Assembly: GCF_001721645.1 (NCBI RefSeq)
Contig: NZ_CP017141.1
Location: 2,728,001 to 2,792,000, forward strand
Direction: 5' to 3'
Source of the DNA: Pedobacter steynii
GTDB lineage: Bacteria; Bacteroidota; Bacteroidia; Sphingobacteriales; Sphingobacteriaceae
Length of the DNA: 64,000 nucleotides
Below, one piece after another: positions 29,835 through 39,563 of this stretch. Below the pieces are notes generated by a model. It did no database searches. It saw only the letters and a list, made by a program, of their open reading frames with translations, and had not been told where the DNA came from. The position numbers and the translations under genes are program-made. Numbering within the stretch: position 1 is the stretch's first letter; each line of letters opens with the position of its first letter.

Positions 29835-29857
29835 GCTGATATTAAAGAAAATAAATT

Positions 29858-31330
29858 ATGTCAGGACATAAGGAATCAATATTAAGAGAACCATTAATCA
29901 CCGGCAGTGATATCACGTATGCAAAAATTACGGATGATATTTTAATGCCAGTTGAGAACAAGCCTAATAAGGCATGGTGGATAGGATTTATACTAGCACT
30001 TTGCGGAGCCACACTTTGGCTGGTATCCGTAGGGTATACCTTCTGGTTTGGTATCGGTGCATGGGGATTAAATAAAACAGTAGGATGGGCATGGGACATC
30101 ACCGGATTCGTTTGGTGGGTTGGTATTGGTCACGCCGGAACATTAATCTCTGCAGTACTTTTACTCTTCCGTCAGAACTGGAGGAATTCCATTAACCGTT
30201 CAGCAGAGGCGATGACGATCTTCGCGGTTATCTGTGCGGCCACATACGTAGTATCCCACATGGGTAGACCATGGCTGGCTTACTGGGTACTTCCATTACC
30301 GAATCAATTCGGATCATTATGGGTGAACTTTAACTCTCCGTTAGTTTGGGATATGTTTGCCATCTCTACTTACTTCTCGGTATCACTATTATTCTGGTAT
30401 ACAGGTTTACTACCTGATATCGCGACTATCCGTGACCGTGCAACAGGTGTGAGACGTAAAATTTATTCTATTTTCTCTTTCGGATGGTCTGGTAACGTAA
30501 AAACCTGGCAACGTTTTGAGGCTGTGTCCTTAATCCTTGCAGGTATCTCTACACCACTGGTACTTTCGGTACACACAATTGTATCCATGGACTTTGCTAC
30601 CTCGGTAATTCCGGGATGGCATACCACGATTTTCCCTCCATACTTCGTGGCAGGGGCGATCTTCTCCGGATTTGCGATGGTGTTAACCTTATTATTGGTT
30701 GCACGTAAAGTATTGGGTCTGGAAAATTACATCACTATGTTCCACATTGAGTCGATGAATAAGATCATCATTCTAACCGGATCTATAGTAGGTGTGGCTT
30801 ATTTAACAGAGTTTTTCATTGCCTGGTACTCAGGTTCAGAATACGAGCAATACGCTTTCATTAACCGTTCAACTGGTCCTTACTGGTGGGCATACTGGAT
30901 GATGATGACGTGTAACGTAATCTCTCCTCAGTTACTTTGGTTCAAAAAGATCCGTACCAACATTCCTGCAACCTGGATTCTGTCTATCGTTGTAAACATC
31001 GGTATGTGGTTCGAACGTTTCGTAATTATCGTGACTTCATTACACCGTGATTATATCCCTTCAAGCTGGGCAATGTTCTATCCAACATGGGTAGACGTGG
31101 GTGTCTTTGTAGGATCGATCGGAGTGTTCTTTACTTTGTTCCTTTTATTCTTAAGGGTATTGCCTTCAATCGCGATTGCTGAGGTAAAATTACTACTGAA
31201 GAGTGCAAGTGAGCAATCTAAAATGGAGCAGATTAAAGAAGGTCATTTAGATAAGGAGCAAGTAGCGGAATACGTGGAGTCTCTGGAGAAATTTGATAGT
31301 GTTAAACAAGAAGAATACGCAAAAATATAA
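29858..31330 (+). CDS. actC: Alternative complex III subunit C, NrfD-like quinol-binding membrane protein
   Basis: A 490-residue integral membrane protein with about ten TM helices, of the NrfD/PsrC family. It should hold a menaquinol-binding site and help couple oxidation to proton movement. Conserved-looking segments are WWVGIGHAGTLISAVLLLFRQNWR, MGRPWLAYWVLPLPN and a TM carrying SMDFATSVIPGWHTTIFPPYFVAGA. It starts 23 bases after actB, and actD follows two bases after its stop. A charged C-terminal tail (about 440-490) is cytoplasmic. Confidence 0.95.
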   Translation: MSGHKESILREPLITGSDITYAKITDDILMPVENKPNKAWWIGFILALCGATLWLVSVGYTFWFGIGAWGLNKTVGWAWDITGFVWWVGIGHAGTLISAVLLLFRQNWRNSINRSAEAMTIFAVICAATYVVSHMGRPWLAYWVLPLPNQFGSLWVNFNSPLVWDMFAISTYFSVSLLFWYTGLLPDIATIRDRATGVRRKIYSIFSFGWSGNVKTWQRFEAVSLILAGISTPLVLSVHTIVSMDFATSVIPGWHTTIFPPYFVAGAIFSGFAMVLTLLLVARKVLGLENYITMFHIESMNKIIILTGSIVGVAYLTEFFIAWYSGSEYEQYAFINRSTGPYWWAYWMMMTCNVISPQLLWFKKIRTNIPATWILSIVVNIGMWFERFVIIVTSLHRDYIPSSWAMFYPTWVDVGVFVGSIGVFFTLFLLFLRVLPSIAIAEVKLLLKSASEQSKMEQIKEGHLDKEQVAEYVESLEKFDSVKQEEYAKI

Positions 31331-31332
31331 CA

Positions 31333-31869
31333 ATGAGTAATATCAAATATATTTTAGGCAGTTTTGGTGATCCTGACGAAATGATGCACGGCATCGAGAA
31401 GTTACAGGAAAATAACATTAAAATACATGATGTTTATACGCCAATGCCTATTCACGGCATCGAAGCTAAATTAGGGATCAAAAGATCCAGGTTAGATATT
31501 CTCGCTTTCTTTTGCGGGATTACAGGAACCATGTCTGCATTTGCACTGATCTACTTAACTTCGGTTGTAGACTGGAAACATAATATTGGTGGTAAACCAG
31601 CTTTAGCACTTCCGGATTTTATTCCGATTATGTTCGAGGTGACGATCCTATTCTGTGCTTTCAGTTTGGTAGGTGCTTATTATGCTTCTACACATTTGTT
31701 CCCTGGAAGGGCACCAAGAGTGATGGACTTAAGGGCTACAGATGACAGGTTTATTATCGCTATCGATGCAAAAGAAAATGCAGAGCATAGTAAGATAGAT
31801 GGTTTATTAAAAGATGCAGGTGCTCTAGAAATTAAGCACAATGAAAGGAAGTACATTAGCTATGAATAA
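31333..31869 (+). CDS. actD: Alternative complex III subunit D (DUF3341)
   Basis: A 178-residue subunit with a soluble N-terminal half containing YILGSFGDPDEMMHGIEKLQ and YTPMPIHGIEAKLGIKRS (DUF3341 hallmark), and two TM helices at about 58-80 and 98-120. It stabilises the membrane arm of ACIII. The actE start lies inside its last codons (8-base overlap). Confidence 0.93.
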   Translation: MSNIKYILGSFGDPDEMMHGIEKLQENNIKIHDVYTPMPIHGIEAKLGIKRSRLDILAFFCGITGTMSAFALIYLTSVVDWKHNIGGKPALALPDFIPIMFEVTILFCAFSLVGAYYASTHLFPGRAPRVMDLRATDDRFIIAIDAKENAEHSKIDGLLKDAGALEIKHNERKYISYE

Positions 31870-32446
31870 GAATAAAGTAGTTTTAGCCTCATTTTGTATT
31901 CTTGCCAGTGCTGTAATATTTTCAGCATGCAAGGATAAGCAGAGTACAGGTTTAGAATATGCAAGGAACATGTATGATCCGATTGCTTATAATCCGGATC
32001 AGCCAAACAAAAACTTTAAGAACGGACAAACGGCACAAACTCCGCCGGCACATACCGCTCCTGTAGGATTCGATAAATATGATTATCCGAATACTAAAGA
32101 AGGTTATGAAGCAGCTGGTGCGGCTTTAGTGAATCCGGTTCCTGCTACAGAGAAAAACCTGATTTCAGGAAAACATTACTTCACCGTGTTTTGTGCTCCA
32201 TGTCATGGAGAAAAAGGAGACGGCCAAGGTCACCTGGTAAAAATCGAAAAAGTGAGTGGTATTCCTTCTTATCATGGTGATGCAACGTCATCGCGTGGTG
32301 GTAACATGAAAGACCTGAGCGCAGGAAAAATTTACCATACCATTATGTATGGTCTAAACAACATGGGTTCACATGCTTCACAACTGTCTCCTGAAGAGAG
32401 ATGGAAAGTCGTGATGTATGTTCAACAATTACAAAAAATACAATAG
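31862..32446 (+). CDS. actE: Alternative complex III subunit E, monoheme cytochrome c lipoprotein
   Basis: A 194-residue lipoprotein with lipobox FSAC (C23). It has one heme site, CAPCHGEKGDGQG, with a likely axial Met in the MYGLNNMGSH segment, so it is a class I cytochrome c domain that passes electrons on toward the oxidase. I chose ATG 31862, which gives a proper signal peptide (MNKNKVVLASF...); the frame is open back to 31841 but that would add seven residues before it. Confidence 0.92.
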   Translation: MNKNKVVLASFCILASAVIFSACKDKQSTGLEYARNMYDPIAYNPDQPNKNFKNGQTAQTPPAHTAPVGFDKYDYPNTKEGYEAAGAALVNPVPATEKNLISGKHYFTVFCAPCHGEKGDGQGHLVKIEKVSGIPSYHGDATSSRGGNMKDLSAGKIYHTIMYGLNNMGSHASQLSPEERWKVVMYVQQLQKIQ

Positions 32447-32460
32447 AAAAGCACAAATAA

Positions 32461-33675
32461 ATGGGAACTCACAATTATAATTTAACTGAGCAGTTTGAGT
32501 TTACAGGTAAAGCAAAAACCTTAAGCATTGTCGCTATTATCGTAGGGGCACTGGCTATAGGGTATGGCTTTACGGCAAAGGAGCTTCATGAGCGTACTTT
32601 TGCCAACTTGTTACTGATGGCTTATTACTTCGCATGTGTTTGCATGTCAGGTGCATTCTTTCTTGCTGTTCAATTTGTAGCGCAGGCAGGTTGGTCTGCT
32701 TCTATACTACGTGTGCCTCAGGCAATGGCCAAAACATTACCAATCGCTGTGGTTATTCTGATCGCAGTAATGGGTGCTGGTCTATACACACATAACTTAT
32801 ATCATCACTGGAATGCTCCGGGTCTGACCGATGCATCGAGTGCTAATTATGATAAACTAATCGACGGTAAGTCGGCATTCCTGAATGTACCATTCTTTAT
32901 GGCGCGTCAGGTGATCTTCTTAGGTGTTTATTCCATCTTCGCAGTTCTTCTTGCTAAACTATCGACCAATGAAGATTTACAGGGAGGTTTAAACTCTTAC
33001 AGAAAAAGCTTTAAATACTCGTGTGTATTTTTAGTAATCTACGGTTTCACTACACCAATCTTTGCTTTTGATACCATCATGTCATTAGAGGCTCACTGGT
33101 TCTCTACGATGTTCGGCTGGTATAACTTCGCTGCAATGTGGGTAAGTAGTTTAGCGACGATTGCCATCATCATTATCCTGTTGAGAAAAGCGGGTTACAT
33201 GAGCTGGGTTAACAACAGTCACTTACACAACCTTGGGCAGTTTATCTTCGGTTTCTCTATTTTCTGGACCTATGTATGGTTTGCTCAGTTTATGCTGATC
33301 TACTATGCAAACATGCCGGAAGAGACTGTATACTTCTACAAAAGATTTGATCACTACCAGTTCTGGTTCTATCTTAACCTGGTCCTGAATTTCTTAGCTC
33401 CGGTATTACTATTAATGGACAGAGACAATAAAAGACAGGAAAACATCATGCTAACGGTGTGTATCATCGTATTGTGTGGTCACTGGGTTGATTATTACCA
33501 AATGATTATGCCTGGAACGGTTGAAGAACACCATGCTTTTGGTATTATCGAGATCGGAACAGCCGTAGGTTTTGTAGGATTGTTTACCTTTACCGTTTTA
33601 AGAGCATTAAGTAAACAACCTTTGATCGCCAAGAACCACCCGTTCTTACAGGAAAGTTTGAATCATCACTTGTAA
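32461..33675 (+). CDS. actF: Alternative complex III subunit F, NrfD-like membrane protein
   Basis: A 404-residue integral membrane protein with about ten TM helices and a pattern parallel to ActC, for example LMAYYFACVCMSGAFFLAVQF, YHHWNAPGL, FFMARQVIFLGVYSIFAVLLA and YFYKRFDHYQFWFYLNLVLNFLAPVLLL. In ACIII the ActC and ActF subunits form the membrane arm. It is 14 bases after actE. The gap of 68 bases to coxB has a near-consensus TACTTTTA just before the coxB start but no terminator. Confidence 0.93.
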   Translation: MGTHNYNLTEQFEFTGKAKTLSIVAIIVGALAIGYGFTAKELHERTFANLLLMAYYFACVCMSGAFFLAVQFVAQAGWSASILRVPQAMAKTLPIAVVILIAVMGAGLYTHNLYHHWNAPGLTDASSANYDKLIDGKSAFLNVPFFMARQVIFLGVYSIFAVLLAKLSTNEDLQGGLNSYRKSFKYSCVFLVIYGFTTPIFAFDTIMSLEAHWFSTMFGWYNFAAMWVSSLATIAIIIILLRKAGYMSWVNNSHLHNLGQFIFGFSIFWTYVWFAQFMLIYYANMPEETVYFYKRFDHYQFWFYLNLVLNFLAPVLLLMDRDNKRQENIMLTVCIIVLCGHWVDYYQMIMPGTVEEHHAFGIIEIGTAVGFVGLFTFTVLRALSKQPLIAKNHPFLQESLNHHL

Positions 33676-33743
33676 TAGGTGATCTTAATACAGTAAATAA
33701 AATAATAGTATAATAGAAGTACAGCGTTACTACTTTTAAGGAA

Positions 33744-34988
33744 ATGAGTTTAAGAAAATTTATAAGTAACAAAACAATAGCGGCACTAGCGGTGATTCTA
33801 ACTGCATTTGCAAGCAATAGCGCATTTGCACAGGCTGCCGGCGCTGCCGCTGAGACCGTCGCCAAACCTGTTGATATGGGTCCGGTTTATAAAACGGTTA
33901 TATTTTATACCATGGCATTTCTATTGCTTTGCTTATTCATAGCAATCATTGGAAAAGCTTTAAAGGTATATGAATTGACCCGTGAGGCTCAAGACAAGCC
34001 GAAAGGGATCAACTGGAATACGGTAAACGGCGTATTGTTCGCATTATTCCTTATTGTAGGTTTATACGGAGTATATTGGGAATATACGGTTCATGGAAAA
34101 ATGATTCTTCCGGAAGCAGCATCAGAACATGGTAAGAAAATTGACCAGATGTTTAACATCACGTTGATCATTACCACTATCGTGTTTATTGCGACGCATA
34201 TCATCCTGTTTGCTTTTGCTTATTTCTACAAAAACACCGGAAAAAGAAAAGCGTATTACTATCCACATAATAATGCTTTAGAGCGTATCTGGACAATTGT
34301 TCCTGCATTGGTTCTAACCGTATTGGTATTAATGGGTTTCCTTACCTGGAGATCAATTTTCTACAAGATCGAAGATCCGAACAACAAACCTTTGAGCATT
34401 GAGATTACTTCATCTCAGTTTGCATGGGCGATCCGTTATCCGGGAGCTGATGGTATTGTAGGGGTAAAAAACTATAAGCTGATCAATGGAGTTAACCAGT
34501 TGGGTATCGATTTTAAAGATAAAAACACTTTAGATGACCAGACTGCTGATGAGATGGTAATTCCTGTGAACAAACCGGTTCGTTTGATTTTGACCAGTAA
34601 AGATGTATTACACAGTTTCTACATGCCTCACTTCAGAATTCAATTGAATACGGTACCAGGTATGACTTCGTACTTTGAGTTTACGCCAACCATCACTACC
34701 GAAGAGATGAAAGCGAAAACCAATGATCCTAAGTTTGCTTACTTATTCTTATGTGCTAAGATTTGTGGTGAAGGTCACTACAAGATGCAGAAAGAAGTAA
34801 GGGTTGTTTCACAAGCGGAATACGAAGCTTGGGTTAAAAAGCAAGGAACTTATTTAACTGACGATTTGAGAAAAGAATTTAACCTGCCTGTAACTGCAGC
34901 ACCGGCACCAGCTGCAGCTAAACCAGCAGATAGCGTAGCAAAAGATACTTCTGCAGTTAAAACAAATCAATTAGCTTTAAAAAAATAA
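33744..34988 (+). CDS. coxB: Cytochrome c oxidase subunit II
   Basis: Subunit II holds the CuA site that accepts electrons for the oxidase. The CuA ligands are intact in C337-x3-C341-x3-H345-x2-M348, with an upstream His in DVLHSFYMPHFRI. At 414 residues it is longer than usual: a signal peptide and two extra TM helices (about 50-70 and 92-112) precede the normal pair (about 134-158 and 178-200). There is no cytochrome c domain at the C-terminus, which instead ends in an Ala/Pro-rich tail. It is co-transcribed with ACIII, supporting an ACIII-oxidase supercomplex. Confidence 0.95.
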   Translation: MSLRKFISNKTIAALAVILTAFASNSAFAQAAGAAAETVAKPVDMGPVYKTVIFYTMAFLLLCLFIAIIGKALKVYELTREAQDKPKGINWNTVNGVLFALFLIVGLYGVYWEYTVHGKMILPEAASEHGKKIDQMFNITLIITTIVFIATHIILFAFAYFYKNTGKRKAYYYPHNNALERIWTIVPALVLTVLVLMGFLTWRSIFYKIEDPNNKPLSIEITSSQFAWAIRYPGADGIVGVKNYKLINGVNQLGIDFKDKNTLDDQTADEMVIPVNKPVRLILTSKDVLHSFYMPHFRIQLNTVPGMTSYFEFTPTITTEEMKAKTNDPKFAYLFLCAKICGEGHYKMQKEVRVVSQAEYEAWVKKQGTYLTDDLRKEFNLPVTAAPAPAAAKPADSVAKDTSAVKTNQLALKK

Positions 34989-35008
34989 TAATACTGGAAT
35001 AGCACATT

Positions 35009-36895
35009 ATGTCAACTATATCATTACACGATACACATAACCACGATAGCCATGATGATCATGGACATCACAAAGAGACCTTCTTAACGAAGTATGTCTT
35101 TAGTCAGGATCACAAAATGATCGCTAAGCAGTTCCTGATAACAGGTATTATTATGGCTGTTATTGCGATGGGCTTGTCTATCCTATTTCGTTTGCAACTG
35201 GCATGGCCGGATACCAACTTCCCGATCCTGGAAACATTCCTTGGAACATGGGCAGAGGGCGGACGTATAAAACCTGATTTCTATCTGGCACTGGTAACGA
35301 TACATGGTACCATCATGGTATTCTTTGTATTAACTGCTGGTCTGAGTGGAACTTTCAGTAACTTATTGATTCCTCTTCAGATTGGAGCAAGGGATATGGC
35401 TTCGCCATTCCTGAACATGTTATCTTACTGGTTCTTCTTTGGAGCCTGTGTGGTAATGATGAGCTCTTTCTTTATTCAGACAGGTCCGGCAAGTGCGGGA
35501 TGGACAGTATATCCTCCTTTATCTGCTTTACCAACTGCAATTAAAGGTTCTGCGTTGGGTATGACTTTATGGTTGATCAGTATGATCATGTTTGTTGCTT
35601 CCTCGTTAATGGGTGGTATCAACTATGTGAGTACCGTATTGAACATGCGTACTAAAGGAATGGATCTTTGGAAAATGCCATTGACCATCTGGGCGTTTTT
35701 CTTAACCGCGATCTTAGGTATCTTATCTTTCCCTGTACTGGTTGCGGGTGTGGTACTCTTAATCTTTGACCGTAGTTTCGGAACAAGTTTCTACCTTTCT
35801 GATATTGTTATGGGTACTCAGGTATTGCCTAATGAAGGTGGTTCACCGATCCTGTGGCAACACTTATTCTGGTTCCTTGGTCACCCGGAGGTATATATTG
35901 TAATTATGCCGGCTTTGGGTATCTCTTCTGAGGTAATTTCAGTAAACTCAAGAAAACCGATCTTCGGTTACCATGCGATGATTTATTCATTGATCGGTAT
36001 CACCGTATTATCATTTATAGTTTGGGGTCACCACATGTTTGTGACGGGTATGAACCCGTTATTGGGTGGGGTATTTATGATCACCACATTGATTATTGCT
36101 GTTCCTTCAGCAGTTAAGACTTTCAACTACCTGGCTACTTTATGGAGAGGTAATATCAAATTTACGCCTGCAATGTTATTCGCAATCGGTTTGGTATCTT
36201 TCTTCATCTCTGGTGGTTTAACGGGTATCTTCTTAGGTAATGCTTCCCTGGATATCAATCTACACGATACTTATTTCGTAGTTGCCCACTTCCACCTGGT
36301 AATGGGTTCTGCTGCGATCTTCGGTATGCTTGCAGGTGTATATCACTGGTATCCTAAAATGTTCGGTAGAATGATGAGCAGCAAACTGGGATACCTTCAC
36401 TTCTGGTTGACCTTTATCTCTGCTTACCTGGTATTCTTCCCGCTTCACTTCTTAGGTTTAGATGGTGTCCCTCGTCGTTACTATGCATTCACTGAGTTTG
36501 AGTTTATGCAAAAATGGTTGACAGTGAACGTATTCGTTACCTGGGCAGCTATTATCGGTGCATTGGCACAGGTAGCTTTCTTATGGAACTTCTTCTATAA
36601 CATTTTCAGAGGAAAGAAAGCTCCTCAGAATCCTTGGGAATCCAATACTTTAGAGTGGACTACACCAGTAGAACATTTACATGGAAACTGGCCAGGAGAA
36701 ATTCCAACAGTATACCGTTGGCCATATGATTATAGTAAACCAGGTGCTGAGCAGGATTTTATTCCTCAGACTGTACCTTTCTCTCAGACGATGTCTTCAA
36801 ACATGCCTCATGACTTTGAAGGTAATACTGAATCTGAGCGTATACAAAGAGAGTGGGAAGCTAAGAATGTTCCTGCAACAGAGAAGTTAGACTAA
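35009..36895 (+). CDS. coxA: Cytochrome c oxidase subunit I
   Basis: The 628-residue catalytic subunit holds heme a and the heme a3-CuB centre and pumps protons. Key motifs are TIHGTIMVFF (heme a ligand), WQHLFWFLGHPEVYIVIMP (CuB His and cross-linked Tyr), WGHHMFVTGM (CuB His pair) and LHDTYFVVAHFHLVMG (heme a3 and a ligands). About 12-13 TM helices are present. The first 22 residues contain seven His, an unusual metal-binding-like tail. A terminator follows directly, closing the ACIII-cox operon. Confidence 0.97.
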   Translation: MSTISLHDTHNHDSHDDHGHHKETFLTKYVFSQDHKMIAKQFLITGIIMAVIAMGLSILFRLQLAWPDTNFPILETFLGTWAEGGRIKPDFYLALVTIHGTIMVFFVLTAGLSGTFSNLLIPLQIGARDMASPFLNMLSYWFFFGACVVMMSSFFIQTGPASAGWTVYPPLSALPTAIKGSALGMTLWLISMIMFVASSLMGGINYVSTVLNMRTKGMDLWKMPLTIWAFFLTAILGILSFPVLVAGVVLLIFDRSFGTSFYLSDIVMGTQVLPNEGGSPILWQHLFWFLGHPEVYIVIMPALGISSEVISVNSRKPIFGYHAMIYSLIGITVLSFIVWGHHMFVTGMNPLLGGVFMITTLIIAVPSAVKTFNYLATLWRGNIKFTPAMLFAIGLVSFFISGGLTGIFLGNASLDINLHDTYFVVAHFHLVMGSAAIFGMLAGVYHWYPKMFGRMMSSKLGYLHFWLTFISAYLVFFPLHFLGLDGVPRRYYAFTEFEFMQKWLTVNVFVTWAAIIGALAQVAFLWNFFYNIFRGKKAPQNPWESNTLEWTTPVEHLHGNWPGEIPTVYRWPYDYSKPGAEQDFIPQTVPFSQTMSSNMPHDFEGNTESERIQREWEAKNVPATEKLD

Positions 36896-36918
36896 TACAT
36901 CGTATTCAACAATACACA

Positions 36919-36967
36919 ATGGGGTATCTGCAGTAGGTAAATACTTACAACAGATGCCCCATTTTTC
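36919..36967 (+). terminator. Terminator of the ACIII-cox operon
   Basis: ATGGGGTATCTG (36919-36930) pairs with CAGATGCCCCAT (36951-36962) with one G-U pair, followed by TTTTTCTT. It ends 14 bases before the ctaA start. Confidence 0.8.
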
Positions 36968-36980
36968 TTAAACATATACC

Positions 36981-38039
36981 ATGGTTCCTAAATCTGAAAA
37001 GAGATTTATCAGGCTAAACCTCATCACCATCATTGTTACCCTATTGCTGATTCTGGCAGGGGGAATCGTACGTAGTACGGGTTCAGGGATGGGCTGTCCG
37101 GATTGGCCGAAATGTTTCGATCAGTATGTTCCGCCAACTTCAGCCTCCCAATTGCCTGCAGATTATAAAGAAAAATATGTAGCAGAAAGGGTTGCGAAAA
37201 ATGAACGTTTCGCAAAAACACTGGAGAAAATGGGAAAGGCACACCTTGCAGATAGCATCAGACATGATGAGTCAATTTTAACACATGAGCCTTTTAATGT
37301 AGCCAAAACCTGGACGGAATATTTAAACCGTCTGATGGGGGCAATTACCGGATTTCTGCTGTTAGGTTTGGTGATTTATTCTTTTGCATATCGCAAAACT
37401 GCAAAGAGGATACTCGTGTTAAGCATTCTCAATGTGATTATTGTAGGCTTTCAGGCCTGGTTGGGATCTATTGTGGTATCCACAAATCTGATGCCCTGGA
37501 TTGTAACGGTTCATATGTTACTGGCATTGGTTATTCTGGCCATTTTAGTATATACCTATAATTACGCCTTGCAGCTGCAAAAACAGGCGACAGTCATTAT
37601 GTCGAATATTGTGTGGCTTAAAGTATTGGTATTGGTTTCCGTAGCCTTAAGTACGCTTCAGATTGTGTTGGGTACCGAAGTCAGAGAAGCCATTGATGCG
37701 ATTGCAAAAGGAATGATGTACAGCAACAGGGAAAGTTGGGTGAGTAAAGTAGGGGCAACCTTTTCTTATCACCGGGATGTGGCGATGTTGGTACTGATCA
37801 TGAATGTGGTTATTTATAAGCTTGTAAAAGACAAGTTCAGTGGAAAAGCAACTGCTTTAAGGGTTGGTAATGCAATTGCCATAGTTTTAATCATTCAGAT
37901 TGCTACCGGCTTATTATTATCTAACTTTGCATTGCCTCCCTATGCTCAGGCATTGCACATATTGTTCTCTACGGTATTATTTACATTACAGTATTATCTG
38001 TACCTGTTGGTGTACAGAACAGACACTTACAATCAGTAG
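36981..38039 (+). CDS. ctaA: Heme A synthase (COX15/CtaA family)
   Basis: CtaA oxidises heme O to heme A for the oxidase. The 352-residue protein has eight TM helices, the N-terminal GSGMGCPDWPKCF motif and three of the usual four heme-ligand His: VTVHMLLALV, SYHRDVAML and AQALHILFS. In the second helix the usual EYxHR is EYLNR, with Asn116 instead of His. A long charged loop (about 45-108) lies between helices 1 and 2. It heads the second oxidase operon (to 41936) just after the coxA terminator. Confidence 0.92.
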   Translation: MVPKSEKRFIRLNLITIIVTLLLILAGGIVRSTGSGMGCPDWPKCFDQYVPPTSASQLPADYKEKYVAERVAKNERFAKTLEKMGKAHLADSIRHDESILTHEPFNVAKTWTEYLNRLMGAITGFLLLGLVIYSFAYRKTAKRILVLSILNVIIVGFQAWLGSIVVSTNLMPWIVTVHMLLALVILAILVYTYNYALQLQKQATVIMSNIVWLKVLVLVSVALSTLQIVLGTEVREAIDAIAKGMMYSNRESWVSKVGATFSYHRDVAMLVLIMNVVIYKLVKDKFSGKATALRVGNAIAIVLIIQIATGLLLSNFALPPYAQALHILFSTVLFTLQYYLYLLVYRTDTYNQ

Positions 38040-38056
38040 TATTAATTATATATAAA

Positions 38057-38932
38057 TTGAAACAGTTTTTAGCAGATTTCTCTAAGCTCATTAAATTCAG
38101 ATTAACTTTTCTGGTTGTATTTTCCGCATCAGTTACGTTTTTAATAGGCTCCAAAGTCCCCATTAACGGAGTACGCCCTGATATTGACTGGATGAACTGG
38201 TTGATTTTGATTGTAGGCGGGTTTCTGGTAACCTCTGCAGCAAATTGCTTCAATGAGGTAATAGAAGTAGACCTGGATAAACTAATGACAAGGACCAAGG
38301 ACCGTCCAATGCCTGCGGGACATATGACTACAGGACAGGGTTTGGTTTCTGGTCTTGTGATGGGCATGCTGGGTACCTGGTTGCTTGGCAAATTAAATAT
38401 TGAAACAGGCTTACTTTCTGTATTCTCTATTTTCCTCTATGCTTTTGCCTATACACCATTGAAAAGGAAATCACCGATAGCAGTAATTGTTGGTGCGATC
38501 CCAGGGGCTTTACCTCCGCTGATTGGTTATGTAGCGGCACATGGAAAGATAGACCAGATTGCAGTGATTCTTTTTCTGATTCAGTTTGTTTGGCAGTTGC
38601 CACATTTCTGGGCGATTGCATGGGTATTGGATGATGATTATAAAAAAGCGGGATTCCGGCTTTTGCCGACAACAAAAAGGGATAAAATCAGTGGATTTAT
38701 TGCTTTTTTGAGTACGCTGGTATTGATTCCGGTAAGTTTAATGCCAACCTTTTACGGTTTTGGCGGATATTATATTGCAGGGGTATCCCTCCTTGCCGGG
38801 CTCGTATTTGCGTGGCTGGCGTTTAAAATGTGGATGGATCTGGAGGTTGCAAGTGCCAGAAAGGTAATGTTTTGCTCTTTCTTTTACCTGCCGGTAGTCC
38901 AGTTGGTTTTATTGTTTGATTTTATAGCTTAA
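38057..38932 (+). CDS. ctaB: Protoheme IX farnesyltransferase (heme O synthase)
   Basis: CtaB farnesylates heme b to heme O, the step before CtaA. The 291-residue UbiA-fold protein has about nine TM helices, the metal/prenyl-diphosphate motif NEVIEVDLDKLMTRT (about 67-81) and the second Asp cluster WVLDDDYKKAGFRLLPT. The start appears to be TTG at 38057, since no upstream in-frame ATG exists and the first internal ATG would remove the first helix. It is 17 bases after ctaA, so the two work in sequence. Confidence 0.95.
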   Translation: MKQFLADFSKLIKFRLTFLVVFSASVTFLIGSKVPINGVRPDIDWMNWLILIVGGFLVTSAANCFNEVIEVDLDKLMTRTKDRPMPAGHMTTGQGLVSGLVMGMLGTWLLGKLNIETGLLSVFSIFLYAFAYTPLKRKSPIAVIVGAIPGALPPLIGYVAAHGKIDQIAVILFLIQFVWQLPHFWAIAWVLDDDYKKAGFRLLPTTKRDKISGFIAFLSTLVLIPVSLMPTFYGFGGYYIAGVSLLAGLVFAWLAFKMWMDLEVASARKVMFCSFFYLPVVQLVLLFDFIA

Positions 38933-38942
38933 TAATTTAAAT

Positions 38943-39533
38943 ATGGTACATACGTTAAAAGAGCAGGATGTAAAATATGATGAGGGGTTAAACACCAAGC
39001 CTAAGAAATTTATTCTTTGGTTGTTTGTGGTTTCTTCGACGATTATGTTCGGAGGTTTTACCAGCTTTTACATCGTATTTGCAGCATCAAAAGGTAAAGG
39101 TCACGGATTGGTTCTTCCGGATGCCTTTATGTACAGCACATTAATCCTGATTGGTAGCAGTATCTGTCTTTTTCTTGCTGCAAAAGCACTAAAGGCAGGA
39201 AATATCGGATCTCAGAAAGTCCTGTTGTGGGGAACCATGGTTCTTGCCCTTGTTTTTGGTTATCTTCAGGTAGATGCCTGGAGTGCTTTATACCATACAG
39301 GAGCAACATTGGTGAATAATAACGCAGCAATATCTTTAATTTATATTGTTTCTGGATTTCACTTACTGCACATTTTTGGAGGACTTTGTTTTATCTTGAA
39401 CTGTTTATTTGGCGCTTATGGTAAAATACCGGTAGCAAAGGCCAAATACAGGATGGAGATTGCCTCAATATTTTGGCATTTTATAGATATATTATGGATA
39501 TATCTGTATGTTTTTTTACTTTTGAACAGTTAG
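38943..39533 (+). CDS. Cytochrome c oxidase subunit III, first copy
   Basis: A 196-residue five-TM protein of the heme-copper oxidase subunit III family. Typical are KKFILWLFVVSSTIMFGGFTSFYIVF, FHLLHIFGGLCFIL and SIFWHFIDILWIYLYVFLLL, the last being the C-terminal helix with the conserved W-H-F-x-D. It differs clearly from the second copy next to it, so the two are not a recent duplication; paired subunit III genes are usual in Bacteroidota. Confidence 0.9.
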   Translation: MVHTLKEQDVKYDEGLNTKPKKFILWLFVVSSTIMFGGFTSFYIVFAASKGKGHGLVLPDAFMYSTLILIGSSICLFLAAKALKAGNIGSQKVLLWGTMVLALVFGYLQVDAWSALYHTGATLVNNNAAISLIYIVSGFHLLHIFGGLCFILNCLFGAYGKIPVAKAKYRMEIASIFWHFIDILWIYLYVFLLLNS

Positions 39534-39563
39534 ATTTGTTAACAAACTATTACAATTTATAAA

